From positions 1-64,000 of the forward strand of contig CBDDIZ010000032.1 in assembly GCA_965229305.1 (NCBI GenBank): a stretch of 64,000 nucleotides of DNA, read 5' to 3'. The notes under the pieces are model-generated. The model saw only the letters and a list, made by a program, of their open reading frames with translations. It made no database searches and had not been told where the DNA came from. Shown here one piece after another: positions 1 to 11,100 of this stretch. How positions within the stretch are numbered: the stretch's first letter is position 1; each line of letters begins with the position of its first letter. Source of the DNA: JALHNI01 sp965229305 (GTDB lineage Bacteria; Acidobacteriota; Terriglobia; Bryobacterales; Bryobacteraceae). The position numbers were made by a program, and so were the translations under genes.

Positions 1-2871
1 TGGCGGCGGTTCGCGCCTCGATCGCCGGCGGCGCCGCGGGCACCAACAACTATATGGTGGACGGCATCGAGTCGGAGAACTTTACCTCCGGCAGCTTGCA
101 ACACCGCTCTCGGTGGACGCTACCGAAGAGTTCCGCCTGATCGTGCGCAACCCCAGCGCCGAATACGGACGCACCGGCGGCGGCACCATCAACCTGATCA
201 GCAAGGCGGGCACCAACGCCTTCCACGGCAGCCTGTATGAGTTCAACCGCAACAAAGTACTGCGCGCGAACGACTTCTTCAGCAATCGCGCCGGCCGTGA
301 CGCCAGCCCTTTAACTTCAATCAGTACGGCGCCACCCTCGGCGGCCCCATCAAGAAGGAGAAGACGTTCTTCTTCTTCAACTGGGAACAGTTCAAAACAG
401 CGGACGCTGGCTTCGACGATCCGCTCGGTGCCCACCGCGCTGCAACGCACCGGTGACTTCAGCCAAACGCTCACCTCTGCCGGCGCCCTTGTTCAGGTCT
501 ACGAGCCCTTCAGCACGCGCACCGATCCCAACAACCTGCCAATCGCATTCGCGATCAGTTCCCCGGCAACCGAATTCCAGCCAGCCGGCTTTCGGCCGCG
601 GCCTTGGCGGTGAATGGCTTCTACCCCGCGGCCAACACCGTGGGCGCGTTGAACACGAACGCCAACAACTTCTTCGGCCTCGGCTCCTCGCCGGTGAACA
701 AGGACATCTACGGCCTGCGGCTCGATCACTATCTGACGCCCACCCGTCGCCTGGCCGGCCGCTACACCTGGGACAAGACCTTCCAGGGCATCCCGAACTT
801 CTACGACAATGTCGCCGAGATTCAAACTTCCGATCTGCCGCTGCAGCGCCATAGCGCTTTCGTCAGTTACTCGGACGCCATTCGCCCCAACTTACTCTTC
901 GACATTCGCGGCGGCTTGAACTTCTATCTACCGAATCGCGTGACGCGCAGCTTCGGCTTCGACGTCACCAAGCTGAGCCTGCCCGCTCGCCTCAACGCCT
1001 TGATGCAGGTGCCGGGTTTCCCCCGCTTCGACATGAGCGACATGACCTCCGTCGGCGCGGACCAGGGCGACCAACTCGTCCAATCGAACAAGGCCTTCAG
1101 CTACACCGGCACGCTCACCTGGATTCGCGGGGCGCACACCTGGAAGTTCGGCAGCGACAACCGCGTTTATCAGTTGAACAATACGCAGGGCGCCGCCGGT
1201 GCCACTTTCAGCTTCAACCGCGCCTTCACGCAAGGGTCGAACCCGAACACGGCAGGGGCCACCTCCGGCTTCGGCTATGCCTCGTTCTTGCTCGGCACGC
1301 CGGCCAGCGGCACCGTCGGCTTCGGCGCTCCGGTCACCGAAACGGTAAAGAATTTTGCCCTCTACGCCCAGGACGATTGGAAGATCACCCCGCGCCTCAC
1401 GGTGAATCTCGGCCTGCGCTGGGAAGTAGAGCCGGGCATCACGGATCGGTACAACGCCATCAGCAACTTCGACCCGTTCGTGCAATCCACCGTCAACGGC
1501 GTGAACCTGCGCGGCGGTCTGGTGTTCCCCGGTGTCGGCGGCCTTTCGCGCGGCCATCGCGACGCGGAGATGACTAACTTCCAACCGCGCCTGGGCTTCG
1601 CCTGGCAAGCGCTGCCCCGCACCGTCATCCGGGGCGGCTACGGCATCACGTACCTTCCCACCACTGGCATTTACGTCGGCCTGGATCGTTCTGGCTTCTC
1701 GCTCAACACGCCGCTGGTGTCTTCCATCGACGGCGGCTTCACGCCCAACGAAACCCTCGCGAACCCGTTCCCCAACGGCAAGCTCGCGCCGATCGGCTCC
1801 AGCCAGGGCGCCCTCAGCCTCCTGGGGCAGAGCATCTCCGGCAACCTGCGTGACATCCGCCGCGGCTACTCGCAGCAGTGGAGCTTCTCGGTGCAACGCG
1901 AATTCAGCGGCAACTGGCTGGTGGAACTCGGCTACATGGGCAATCACGGCGTGCACCTGCCCGGCCGCCGCACGTTTGACTATCTGCCGCAGCAGTATCA
2001 GTCGCTCGGCACGCAGCTACAGCAGTTAGTGCCGAACCCGTACTTCGGCATCATCCCCTCCACGCTTGCCCTCGGTCAGGCGCAAGTGACACGTGCTTCG
2101 CTGCTGGATACTTATCCCCAGTTCGGCGGCGCCTCCGGCTATGCCACGTTCGCCGACGCCATCTATCACGCGGCTACCGTACGCGTCGAGAAGCGCTTCT
2201 CGCGCGGCCTGAGCATGCTGGTCGCCTATACGTTCTCCAAGCTCATCGACAACAACACGGGCGATGGCGGCGCGAACTTCACCGAAAGCGGCGACAACGG
2301 CGTTCGTAATTGGGATAACATCGCCGCCGAACGTTCCGTCTCATCGAACGACCTGCCCCAGCGCCTGGTCATCTCCGCCAGCTACGAGTTGCCCATCGGG
2401 AAGCGGGGGCCCGCAGTGGTGAAGGGCGTCCTCGGCGGCTGGCAAGTCAATGCCATCGCCAGCTACCAAAGCGGCAACGTCATCTCGGTCTCGCAGAACG
2501 GCACCGCCTTCGGCAGCAGCAAGCCCAACGCCATCGGCGATCCGTCGCTGCCCAACCCCACCATCGACATGTGGCTGAATCGCGCGGCCTTCGCCAACTC
2601 GCCCGCCTTCACTTACGGCAATGTGGGCCGCAATCTGCCGCGCACGCGCAGCGACGGTCAGAACAACATCGACCTCTCGCTGATGAAGAGCTTCACGTTC
2701 CGCGAACGCTATAAGTTCCAGTTCCGCGCCGAGGCGTTCAACTTCACCAACACGCCGACTTTCGGCAACCCCGGCGCGAACATCGACGCCGGCACCTTCG
2801 GCACCGTCACCAGCTTTGCGGCGAACGCCCGGGCCCGCGAACTGCAGTTGGGGCTTAAGCTGTACTTCTAA
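1..2871 (+). CDS. TonB-dependent receptor (Oar-like), 5'-truncated and frameshifted
   Basis: This is the outer-membrane beta-barrel part of an Oar-like TonB-dependent transporter, a family that imports bulky substrates in Acidobacteria. The window opens inside the plug domain (NYMVDGI, then EYGRTGGGTINLISKAGTN) and the barrel runs to a terminal aromatic residue (LGLKLYF), typical of outer-membrane proteins. The N-terminal carboxypeptidase-regulatory domain lies outside the window. The first 540 bases need four one-base corrections: a missing A near 107, a missing C near 299, an extra A near 397 and a missing C near 531. Translation passes through frames 3, 2, 1, 2 and 1; from about 535 onward one frame is open to the stop. 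All four sites are short mononucleotide runs, so sequencing error at a contig edge is likelier than decay. The TAA stop overlaps the next start (TAATG), which indicates translational coupling. Confidence 0.85.
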
Positions 2872-4460
2872 TGCGTTGGTTCTCTCTCCTGCTTTTGACC
2901 GCCCTGCCGGCGGCCGCAGTCTCCGTGGATCTGGTGGTTTACGGAGGCACGGCCGCCGGCGTGATGGCCGCGGTGCAAGCGAAGCGCATGGGCCGGACTG
3001 TCGCGCTGGTGGCGCCGGAACAGCACGTGGGTGGCATCGCCGTCGACGGCTTGGGCAGCAACGACGTCAACAACCATTGGTTTCGTAATGACCGTGCTGT
3101 AGGCGGCTTGGCCGCCGAGTATTACTCGCGCATCGGCCGTAAGTACGGACAAAGCGGACCAGCCTATCGCTATGAGTCTCATGTCGCCGAAGCAGTCTTC
3201 GGCGACTTACTTCAGGAGGCCGGCATCACCGTCTACCGGCGGCGGCGCCTGCGCGAGCCGTTAACATCGTCAGTCGAGTGGAAGCCGGGCACTCGCGTCC
3301 TGCAAGCGATTCGGACCGAAAGTGGCGAACGTTTCGAAGGCCGCATCTTCCTGGACGCGACCATCGAAGGCGATTTACTGGCCGCCGCCGGTGTCGAGAC
3401 CACGATCGGCCGCGAGGCCAATGCGAAGTACGGCGAGACAAAGAACGGCATCCGCGCCGAGACCACCCACGCGCAGTTTCAAGTACGCGTCGACCCTTAT
3501 CGCATCCCTGGCGACTCGAAAAGCGGCGTCATCTACACCATTCAGGACGAGCCCTTAGGCGAGCCAGGCGCGGGCGACAAGAACGTGCAGGCTTTCTGCT
3601 TTCGCCTTTGCCTCACGCGCGACCCCGCCAATCGTCTGACCATTGCCAAGCCGGCTAACTTCGATCGCCGCCAGTACGAAATCTACTTTCGCTACGTCCG
3701 CGCCGGGGGCAAGCTCTGGACTCCCGCGCCTCGCTTGCCCAACGGCAAGACGGATCTCGGCAGTTGGCACGACCTCTCCGCCAATCTCTACGGCATGAAT
3801 CGCGAATGGCCCGAAGGCAGCTATGCCACCCGTGACCGCATCTTCCGCGAGCATCGCGACTTTACCCAAGGCTTACTCTGGCTACTCGCGAATGATCCTG
3901 AGATTCCTGAAGCCACTCGCGCCGCTTGGCGCGAATGGGGGTTGGCCAAGGACGAGTTCACAGACCACGGCGGTTGGCCACGGCAGCTTTATGTCCGTGA
4001 TGGCCGGCGCATGGTGTCCAGCTATGTGATTACCGAGCATCATACGCGCCGCATCAACCCCACACCGGTCGAAGATCCGGTGGCCATGGCCTATTGGCCC
4101 ACCGACACGCATAGCGTGCGCCGTATTGTCCGTGATGGCGCCGCCTATAACGAAGGCTTCGTCTTTGATGACAATAACTGGGGACCCTTTGGCATCGCCT
4201 ACCGCGCGCTGCTGCCGCGTCCCGCGGAGGCCGCCAATCTGCTGACCGCTTCCTGCCCCTCTTCATCGCACGTCGCCTATGGAGCCATCCGCCTGGAGCA
4301 GACCTTCATGTCGCTCGGTCAGGCAGCCGGCACCGCGGCGGCGCTGGCGATCAGCAGTGGCCGCCGTCTGCACGACGTGCCCTACCTGGAGCTGCGAGAA
4401 CGGCTGGTGCGCGACGGCCAGGTCGTTTCGCTTTCGTCCCCCGAGCCCTTGCCCCGCTAG
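2871..4460 (+). CDS. secreted FAD-dependent oxidoreductase (FAD_oxidored family)
   Basis: A 529-residue protein with a signal peptide (MRWFSLLLLTALPAAAVS) followed by a Rossmann FAD-binding fold. The dinucleotide loop reads VVYGGTAAGVMAAVQAKRMG at about residues 23-42 and is followed by HVGGIAVDGLG, the arrangement of the PF12831-type FAD oxidoreductases found beside polysaccharide-degradation genes. The C-terminal SHVAYGAIRLEQTFMSLGQA matches the FAD-closing segment of this family. The ATG overlaps the stop of the preceding TonB receptor, so the two are probably one transcript, and a role on an imported carbohydrate or organic substrate is plausible. The substrate cannot be read from sequence. 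The domain call is good; the reaction is inference. Confidence 0.8.
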   Translation: MRWFSLLLLTALPAAAVSVDLVVYGGTAAGVMAAVQAKRMGRTVALVAPEQHVGGIAVDGLGSNDVNNHWFRNDRAVGGLAAEYYSRIGRKYGQSGPAYRYESHVAEAVFGDLLQEAGITVYRRRRLREPLTSSVEWKPGTRVLQAIRTESGERFEGRIFLDATIEGDLLAAAGVETTIGREANAKYGETKNGIRAETTHAQFQVRVDPYRIPGDSKSGVIYTIQDEPLGEPGAGDKNVQAFCFRLCLTRDPANRLTIAKPANFDRRQYEIYFRYVRAGGKLWTPAPRLPNGKTDLGSWHDLSANLYGMNREWPEGSYATRDRIFREHRDFTQGLLWLLANDPEIPEATRAAWREWGLAKDEFTDHGGWPRQLYVRDGRRMVSSYVITEHHTRRINPTPVEDPVAMAYWPTDTHSVRRIVRDGAAYNEGFVFDDNNWGPFGIAYRALLPRPAEAANLLTASCPSSSHVAYGAIRLEQTFMSLGQAAGTAAALAISSGRRLHDVPYLELRERLVRDGQVVSLSSPEPLPR

Positions 4461-4491
4461 CGAAGGATAATCAGGAGCGGAGATCTTCCGC

Positions 4492-5676
4492 ATGCTGCTA
4501 ATTGTCGCGCTCACCTTGGCGATCAACTCGGACTTTGAGAACGGCCGCCTGGGCCAAGTGGAGGTGTTGGCCAAGAACCAATACCGCTTGCACGTGGAAG
4601 GACAGAAGGATCAAGCCGGCCGCAATCGGCAGGCGAGTTGGTATTACTTCCGCGTCGACGACGCGCGCGGGCAGGACTTGAAGTTTGAGCTCGTCGACTT
4701 GGCAGGCGAGTACAATTTCACCCCGAACGCCGGTGCCATCACCAAAGACACACCTCCCTTCTACAGCTACGACCAGAAGACCTGGCATCCGGTAGAGAAG
4801 TTCACCTACGACCAGAGCGGACCAGCCATCCGCTTCGAAGTGCACTCCACCCGTCCCCGCGTCTGGATCGCCCACGCCCCTCCCTATACCAACGACAACT
4901 TCGCAGCCCTGCTGCGCTCCATCCGCAAGCATCCCACCCTCACCTACACCGCGATCGGCAAGACGCCGGAAGGGCGTGAGATGCCGCTGCTGACCATCAC
5001 TGACCGCGGCGTGCCGGATGCCGGCAAGAAAGTCATGTGGCTCATGTTCCGGCAGCATGCCTGGGAGTCCGGCAGTTCGTGGACCGGCGAAGGCTTCATC
5101 CGCTTCGCCCTCTCGAGCGACCCCACCGCGTTGGCGATTCGCCGCGGTGCCATTCTCAAGATCCTCGCCTTGTGCGATCCCGATGGCGTGGCGCATGGTC
5201 GGGTACGCTTCAACGGCCAAGGCTATGACCTCAACCGCAATTGGGACGTGGATGACCCGGCGAAGCTGCCCGAGATCACTCTCCAGAAGAAGGCCATCTT
5301 CGCTTGGCTGGACGCGGGGCATCGCATCGATGCGTTCGTCACGCTGCACAATACGGAGACTAACGAATACATTGCCGGCGCACCAGATCCCACCGGCAAG
5401 CTGCTCGCACTCGTGGAGCGCTTCAATCGGTTCTGGGAAGAAGGGAAGACTTTCGCTGCCGCCACGAAACCTCGCCTGCTTCCCGCCAGCACCGAAGTGG
5501 GTCGCCCCGGACGTATGAACGTCGTGCAGGGTCTTTATCATGCACGCCAGATTCCCGCGATGGAGATTGAGATGCGCATCGCCCAGCATCCCAAACTCGG
5601 CCATCAACCCAACATCCCGGACCGTCTTCTCTCCGGCGCCGAGATGCTCACGGCCTTGTGGCGCGCTCTCAACTAA
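4492..5676 (+). CDS. M14-family zinc carboxypeptidase
   Basis: A 394-residue metallocarboxypeptidase with a short hydrophobic N-terminus. An N-terminal beta-sandwich of about 120 residues resembles the pre-domain of cytosolic-type M14 carboxypeptidases. The peptidase domain follows: the zinc motif HxxE is in RQHAWES (His189, Glu192), the third zinc ligand is His286 in TLHNTE, and the catalytic Glu lies in AMEIEMRI near residue 358. All three metal ligands and the general base are present, so it should be active. It starts 31 nt after the FAD oxidoreductase on the same strand, probably in the same transcript. Peptide specificity is unknown. Confidence 0.85.
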   Translation: MLLIVALTLAINSDFENGRLGQVEVLAKNQYRLHVEGQKDQAGRNRQASWYYFRVDDARGQDLKFELVDLAGEYNFTPNAGAITKDTPPFYSYDQKTWHPVEKFTYDQSGPAIRFEVHSTRPRVWIAHAPPYTNDNFAALLRSIRKHPTLTYTAIGKTPEGREMPLLTITDRGVPDAGKKVMWLMFRQHAWESGSSWTGEGFIRFALSSDPTALAIRRGAILKILALCDPDGVAHGRVRFNGQGYDLNRNWDVDDPAKLPEITLQKKAIFAWLDAGHRIDAFVTLHNTETNEYIAGAPDPTGKLLALVERFNRFWEEGKTFAAATKPRLLPASTEVGRPGRMNVVQGLYHARQIPAMEIEMRIAQHPKLGHQPNIPDRLLSGAEMLTALWRALN

Positions 5677-5761
5677 TCCGCAACTCCACACAGAATAAGT
5701 GGTCCAAGTAACTGATTCGTCGACTCATTCCCATTACTACTAGTGCTCTCTAGTTATTCAA

Positions 5762-5783
5762 GTACCAATTGTAGTTTTGGTAC
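5762..5783. repeat. inverted repeat upstream of the repeat-protein gene
   Basis: Perfect 7-bp arms GTACCAA and TTGGTAC separated by 8 nt, in the 295-nt gap between the carboxypeptidase and the secreted repeat protein. It lies just upstream of a TTGACA box and could be an operator. No regulator is identified. The rest of this gap holds the promoter-like element below and an unexplained leader of about 150 nt. Confidence 0.4.
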
Positions 5784-5794
5784 ATTTCTGTGCG

Positions 5795-5823
5795 TTGACA
5801 TTAGTACTATTTCGCACTAACCT
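5795..5823 (+). promoter_or_regulatory. possible sigma-70-type promoter
   Basis: A perfect TTGACA -35 box at 5795-5800 is followed after 17 nt by TAACCT, a weak -10 that matches the consensus at three of six positions. It would give a leader of about 145 nt in front of the gene starting at 5972. The -35 is strong and the -10 is not, so confidence is modest. Confidence 0.4.
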
Positions 5824-5971
5824 TGCATCGGGCCCATCCCACCTCGCCCGCCAAAATGCGGTTTAGGAGACGCCGCGGGATCGGTAAAAGGGATTCCCAC
5901 CTTAAAGACCACACTATGAACACCGCGTGACCCGGCGCAGGTGTCTGTCCGTCACTCGGAGGATAAAGTCC

Positions 5972-8038
5972 GTGAAGCTACCACGTCTCGTATTGTTTGG
6001 AGCGTTGCTCAGCACCCCCGCCGCCTGGGCGGTCACTGCACAGATGCAGATGGTTTCCAATAGCGGTTCCGGGGTGTTTGTCTTCAGCGTGAACGGACAA
6101 GCGCGCAAGTTGTTCTGCACGCAGTTCACGCCGAACGCCACCACGAGCCCCTATGTCGCCAACGTTGCGACGCTGGCCAATCTGGCCGGCTCCACCTTGG
6201 CGCTGCAGAATGACCCGCAAGCGCTCCACAAGTATCAGATGGTCGCGATTCTCGACCTGATGGCCTTGGCCGATCCGTCGATCGCCGTCGACGTCGTGCG
6301 CGCCAATCGCCGAATCGTCGATGGCGTGGGCCCGCTCACTCCGGCCGCGCAAGCGCTCTACGACTTTGTCTTAACCGCCAATCCGGCGAACTACGACTTA
6401 ACCGGCTTCAAGATCTACACCAACGCCATCACGCAGGAAGTCACCGGCTTCGACCCGGCCTTTATCCAGATCTGCAAAGTAGCCGGCGTTGGCGTGGCCG
6501 TGGGCACCAACTTCAATTTCACCGTGGCCGGTGGGGCCGTGGTGGTCGCGGCCGGAGCCGCGCCGGGCGGCAATTGCAGCGCTCCCATTGAAGTGCCAAT
6601 CGGCAGCCGTCAAGTCACCGAGACGATTCCGTCGGGAGGCAAAATTTCGAGTGTCACCGCCGTACCCCCAGGAAACCTGACGAGTGCGAACCTGACCACG
6701 GGCACCTTCACGGTGAACGCGACGTCCGGCAGCCAAACCGTCCTGACCTTCCTGAATACCGTTCCCCTGACCACCACGGACGGTTACATCACTGTCTGCA
6801 AGGTCGCCGGAGCGGGTGCCTCCGTTGGAGCCACCTCCAGTTTCAACGTCGGCGGCACGGTGGTGAATGTGCCAGCCGGCACGGCCCCGGGCGGCCAATG
6901 CAGCAGCCCGGTCACCGTGCCGGCGGGCAGCGCTCTGATTACGGAAACTCCTCCCTCCGGCACCGCGCTCTCTTCGGTCAGCACGTTCCCGGCCGGTCAG
7001 CTCGTGAACAGCAATCTCCCCGCGGGACAAGCCACCATCTCTGTGGGCGCGGGGAATCAAGTGATCGCCACGTTCATCAACACCTCGACTGTGATTCCGC
7101 CGAACTCCGGCTACGTCTCTGTGTGTAAGGTTGCCGGCTCAGGCGTACCGCAAGGGGCGACGTTCAATTTCGACGTCGCCGGCACACTGGTCGCAGTTAC
7201 CGCGGGTCCCGCGCCCGGCGGCAACTGCAGCGGCCCGATCCTGGTCCAAGCCGGTCCGGTGGGCATCAAAGAAACGCTGCCGACTGATACGCATCTCACT
7301 GGCGTCAGCACGATGCCCGATGGCTTGCTTGCCGAAGTGAACCTCAACGCCGGCACCGCCACCGTGATGGTCGCGCCGGGCGGCACCACCATCGCCACCT
7401 TCACCAACACGTTTATCGACACCTCGATCGACGTACCAGCCGTCGGCAATGACCTGCCCTACCAGGTGCACTATGTCTCGAACCTGAACCTCGCCGACTC
7501 GAAGATCAACATCACCAACTCCGGCGCCACCGGAGCCAGCATCTATGCCGGCATCAGCGCCAGCACCACCGGCGCCTTCTGCGCCAACGTTTACGCTTTC
7601 TCGCCGGACGAACAGATGGTGGCTTGCTGCTCCTGCCCGGTCACTCCGAACGGCCTCGTGTCGCTCTCCGCCAAGAACGACCTGATCAGCAACACTCTCA
7701 CGCCGGCCGTGCCCACCTCGCTCGTGGTGAAGTTACTCGCCACCCGCCCCATCGGTGGCAGTTGCATCGATTCCGCACTCACCGCGTCGATCGATAACAT
7801 TGTCCCTGGCCTCTCCGCTTGGGCCACCACGATTCACGTCGGGCCGACCAAGCTGGCCTCCACCGAGACGCCCTTCCTGCCCGCAACGCTCAGCACGTCC
7901 CAAACGCAGGGCAATCTGAATGACGTCGGCGAACTGGGACGCCTGACGCGCACCTGCACCTTCATTAACGCCATGGGCTCCGGCTTCGGCATCTGCCGCA
8001 CCTGCCGCCTCGGCGGCCTGGGCGGCGGGCGCCTCTAA
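5972..8038 (+). CDS. secreted repeat protein with three ~108-residue ICKVAG repeats
   Basis: A 688-residue exported protein. I chose the GTG at 5972 over an in-frame GTG at 5927 because GGAGG lies 9 nt upstream and a signal peptide follows directly (MKLPRLVLFGALLSTPAAWA). After a unique N-terminal domain come three tandem repeats starting at about residues 165, 273 and 382. Each begins with (I/V)CKVAG, carries APGG(N/Q)CS and ends in (A/L)TF(L/I/T)NT, as in prealbumin-like beta-sandwich modules. The C-terminal third contains a CCSCPVTPNGL motif, and the protein ends in a Gly-rich tail (CRLGGLGGGRL). The paired cysteines fit disulfide formation outside the cytoplasm. A structural or adhesive surface role is inference. 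A strong terminator follows. Confidence 0.75.
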   Translation: MKLPRLVLFGALLSTPAAWAVTAQMQMVSNSGSGVFVFSVNGQARKLFCTQFTPNATTSPYVANVATLANLAGSTLALQNDPQALHKYQMVAILDLMALADPSIAVDVVRANRRIVDGVGPLTPAAQALYDFVLTANPANYDLTGFKIYTNAITQEVTGFDPAFIQICKVAGVGVAVGTNFNFTVAGGAVVVAAGAAPGGNCSAPIEVPIGSRQVTETIPSGGKISSVTAVPPGNLTSANLTTGTFTVNATSGSQTVLTFLNTVPLTTTDGYITVCKVAGAGASVGATSSFNVGGTVVNVPAGTAPGGQCSSPVTVPAGSALITETPPSGTALSSVSTFPAGQLVNSNLPAGQATISVGAGNQVIATFINTSTVIPPNSGYVSVCKVAGSGVPQGATFNFDVAGTLVAVTAGPAPGGNCSGPILVQAGPVGIKETLPTDTHLTGVSTMPDGLLAEVNLNAGTATVMVAPGGTTIATFTNTFIDTSIDVPAVGNDLPYQVHYVSNLNLADSKINITNSGATGASIYAGISASTTGAFCANVYAFSPDEQMVACCSCPVTPNGLVSLSAKNDLISNTLTPAVPTSLVVKLLATRPIGGSCIDSALTASIDNIVPGLSAWATTIHVGPTKLASTETPFLPATLSTSQTQGNLNDVGELGRLTRTCTFINAMGSGFGICRTCRLGGLGGGRL
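6464..7430 (+). repeat. three in-frame tandem repeats within the secreted protein gene
   Basis: Repeat units begin near 6464, 6788 and 7115, a period of about 325 nt. They are conserved at protein level (CKVAG, a hydrophobic stretch, APGG, CS, P, ET-P, TF-NT) but clearly diverged in DNA, so the duplication is old and this is not an assembly artefact. Confidence 0.85.
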
Positions 8039-8068
8039 ACAAACAACCACCCTGCCTCCGGAAAACTA

Positions 8069-8108
8069 CGGCCCGGCGCCTGTAAAGGCTGCCGGGCCTT
8101 CCTTTTTG
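8069..8108 (+). terminator. Rho-independent terminator
   Basis: A perfect 8-bp GC stem (GGCCCGGC at 8069-8076, GCCGGGCC at 8090-8097) with a 13-nt loop, followed by TTCCTTTTTG. It lies 31 nt after the stop of the secreted repeat-protein gene. Confidence 0.85.
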
Positions 8109-8134
8109 ATCCTGTAGGTGAAGACGGAAAGGCG

Positions 8135-8170
8135 AACGGCCAGTTAACCACGTCTGGTTGACTGGCCGTT
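8135..8170. repeat. 15-bp inverted repeat between convergent genes
   Basis: Arms AACGGCCAGTTAACC and GGTTGACTGGCCGTT form a 15-bp stem with one G-T pair around a 6-nt loop. It sits between the ends of two convergent genes and may terminate the minus-strand TonB receptor mRNA, but no clear U-tract follows on either strand. Confidence 0.6.
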
Positions 8171-8195
8171 TGCCGCCCCTACGCTGGAGATATGA

Positions 8196-11100
8196 TCAGA
8201 ACTCCAAGCGCAGGACCATCGTGATGATCCTGGAAGAGAGTTGGGGCCCGGTGGTGCGTCCAAAGTTCGGATTACCAATGGCGGATACCACGCCGCCAAA
8301 GTTAGTCCGATTGAGTAAGTTGAACGCGCTTGCCTGATAGAGCAAGTCGATGGTGCGGTCACGCGCGATCGGGAACTTCATCCGCTTGGCCAGCGAGATA
8401 TTCTCGCTGAACACCGGCGGTTGACGGAACTGCGTATCGTAAGTAGACGCCGTCCCCAGTTCGAATTGTCCCGGCAGCGTGTAGGCGTTGAGATTGAACC
8501 AACGCGCGTTCGGATCGTTCGGATCGAGCGTCGTACGATCAATGCCCGTGCGGATCGCATCCGGACCACGATTCGCTTTCTTGAAACGGCTGAACAGCAC
8601 GCCGTTACCGAGCGTGTTCGGAGCCGAAACCTGAATCGGAGCGCCGCTGCGATACTGCTGCGCGCCGCTCAGCGTCCAGTTGCCCACCAACAGATTCGTC
8701 ATGAAGTTGCTGCTGTTGAGATACTTGCGTCCCTTGCCAAAGGGGAGTTCCAGCGTCCACAAAGCATTGACGATATGCGGCTGATCGAACGGCAGCAGGG
8801 CCTTCATGTCGGCCAGGTTGTAGGCATCCTGCGCACCCACGTTGCCTTGCTGGCTGAAGATCTGCCGGTAGTGGTTCGCCGCCAGCGACTTGGACCACAC
8901 ATAGGATCCCATCATCTGGAACCGGCCAAAGCGCCGTTCCACCTTGGTCTGCAGCGAGTCATACCAGGTGCGGCCCGCTCCACTGTTGCGATCCAGCACG
9001 CCGAAGTACTGCGGATACGGACGCAAGGCCTGAGCCAGCGTTTGGTTGTCCGGGAAGTTCGCATAGGGCTTCTTGTAACCGGCCGCAATCACTTCCGGGC
9101 TCGAAATCGGGCGCTGCAGCAGCGTGCCCAACGCCAGGTTGCTCACCGGCAACTGATTCAGCTCCACCGTCGAGTTCAACCCGCGGCCGCGATTGCCCTG
9201 GTAGGCGATGTCGATCAGAAAATTCTTCACTTCCTGCTGCACGCCGATGCTCCAGTTGTAGATGCGCGGAGCTTTACCGAAGTTATTGCCCAGCACATCC
9301 ATATCGCCGGAGAGAATGCCCACGGCAGGATCGATGAACGGTGAGCGGAAGCCAGGAGGCGCCACAATGCCGTTGTCCCAGTTCATCGCCTGGTTCACGC
9401 CGTCACTCACCGCGCTGATCGGGATCGCGAAGCCGATCCGGCAGCCGCAGCCGCCGTTGCCCAACGTCTGATAGAAGATACCGAAGCCGCCACGGATCAC
9501 GCCCTTCTGTCCCACGCGATAGGCAAAGCCGCCGCTCGGGCCAATGTTCGAGAAATCGGTTGGATAGAAGCGCTTCTTCCCGGTTCGTCCCGCGCCGTTG
9601 CCGGCGAAGATCATCGCGCCCGGCAGGCCGCCCGCCCCCGGATTCGGCTTGCTCAAATCGAGCGTCGAGTAGTCGCCGTTCTTTTCGTGCCAATTGATGG
9701 GTAAGTCATAGCGCAGGCCCATCGTGAGCGTCAGACGTGGAGTCACCTTCCAGTTGTCGTTCAGATAAAACGCATGGTAACCATAGCGAATATTGCCGAT
9801 CTGCACGGGCAAGCCCACGCGATTCGCCTCGTCCGCCGCCCCCAACAGCAAGCTCGCAAACGCGTTGCCGGTGCCGGCCAAGTTCGTCGGAGAAGCCGTC
9901 TGCGCGCGGTTGAAGAAGTATTGGCCGTTGCTGCCGGCGAGGTCGAGCGGATTCGACGTCGTTTGCAGACGGCGGATCTCCCAACCCACCTTCCATTCAT
10001 GGCGGCCACTCACCCACGAAAGGCGCTGGCTGAAATGATAGGTGATGTTGAGCTGGCTGCCGTTGGCCACCTTGCCGTCCTGCACGCCCCAAGCGGTGAG
10101 CGCATCGGCGCCGCGGAAGTTCACCCGCGGCGTGGCGTCGGAGTCGCCCGTAATGCCCGGAAAGCCATAGCGCGACGCATTCCCGCGCTGAAAGTGGTTA
10201 TCCCAGAACTGCCGCGTGCGCGAGTAACCGTAAGTGGAATGCAGCAGCACCGTTGGCTTGATCACCAGATCGTGATTGATGCGCCAGTTATCCGGCCGCT
10301 GATAGGTCAGCAGTCCCTGACCCAGCGGACCCGGCAGTTGCGACAAGTCATCGCTGATCTGCTGTTCTTTGGTCACCAGAAACGCCACGCGATTCTTGCT
10401 CGTGATCGCATGATCGAACTTCAGGTTGTAGACATAGCGGTCGAACACCTGCAGATTGGTGAAGTCCAGGTTCGAGGTGACGGTGTTGCGCGTCGGATTC
10501 GGCAAGTCCGGAATGATGTTGCGCGCAATGCGGCTGAAGCGCGCTTGCGGAATGATGTTGCCGGGGAACGGCGTCCGCGTGTTGCCGGATGTCGTCGCCG
10601 GGTCGTAGATGATTTGCGACGCCGGCAGTTCGCTGAAGTCGCCGGTCTTCATCTTCGCCGTGGGCACCGTGTTCACGGGCGTACCCAGAATCGATGCGGG
10701 ACGTTGATCCTTCGAGTAAGTGAAATACCAGAACGTCTTGTTCCGGCCATCGTAGACTTTCGGAATCCATACCGGACCGCCCATCGCCCCACCGATCTCG
10801 TTGAAGCGCTCTTTGTTCTTCGGCAAACCGCGCGAGTTATTCGCCCACGAGTTCGCATTCCAGATATCGCGCCGCATATTCAGGAACGCGGCGCCATGCA
10901 AGTCATTCGTGCCGGACTTGGTCACATAGATCTGCACGCCGCCGCCGAAGCGCCCATACTCGGCATCGAACGTGCTCGTCAGGATTTTGAACTCGCCAAA
11001 CATCTCGGCGCCCGGGAAATTGAACACCGTACCGCCCGACTCAGGAATCGTCAGACTCGCACCGTCGATCAGCACCTCAGCCGCGCGGCCACCCGAACCC

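Noticed and set aside
5915..5929. Four-codon leader peptide ATG AAC ACC GCG TGA upstream of the repeat-protein gene
   Set aside because: Too short to separate from chance, with no attenuator-like hairpins in the leader.
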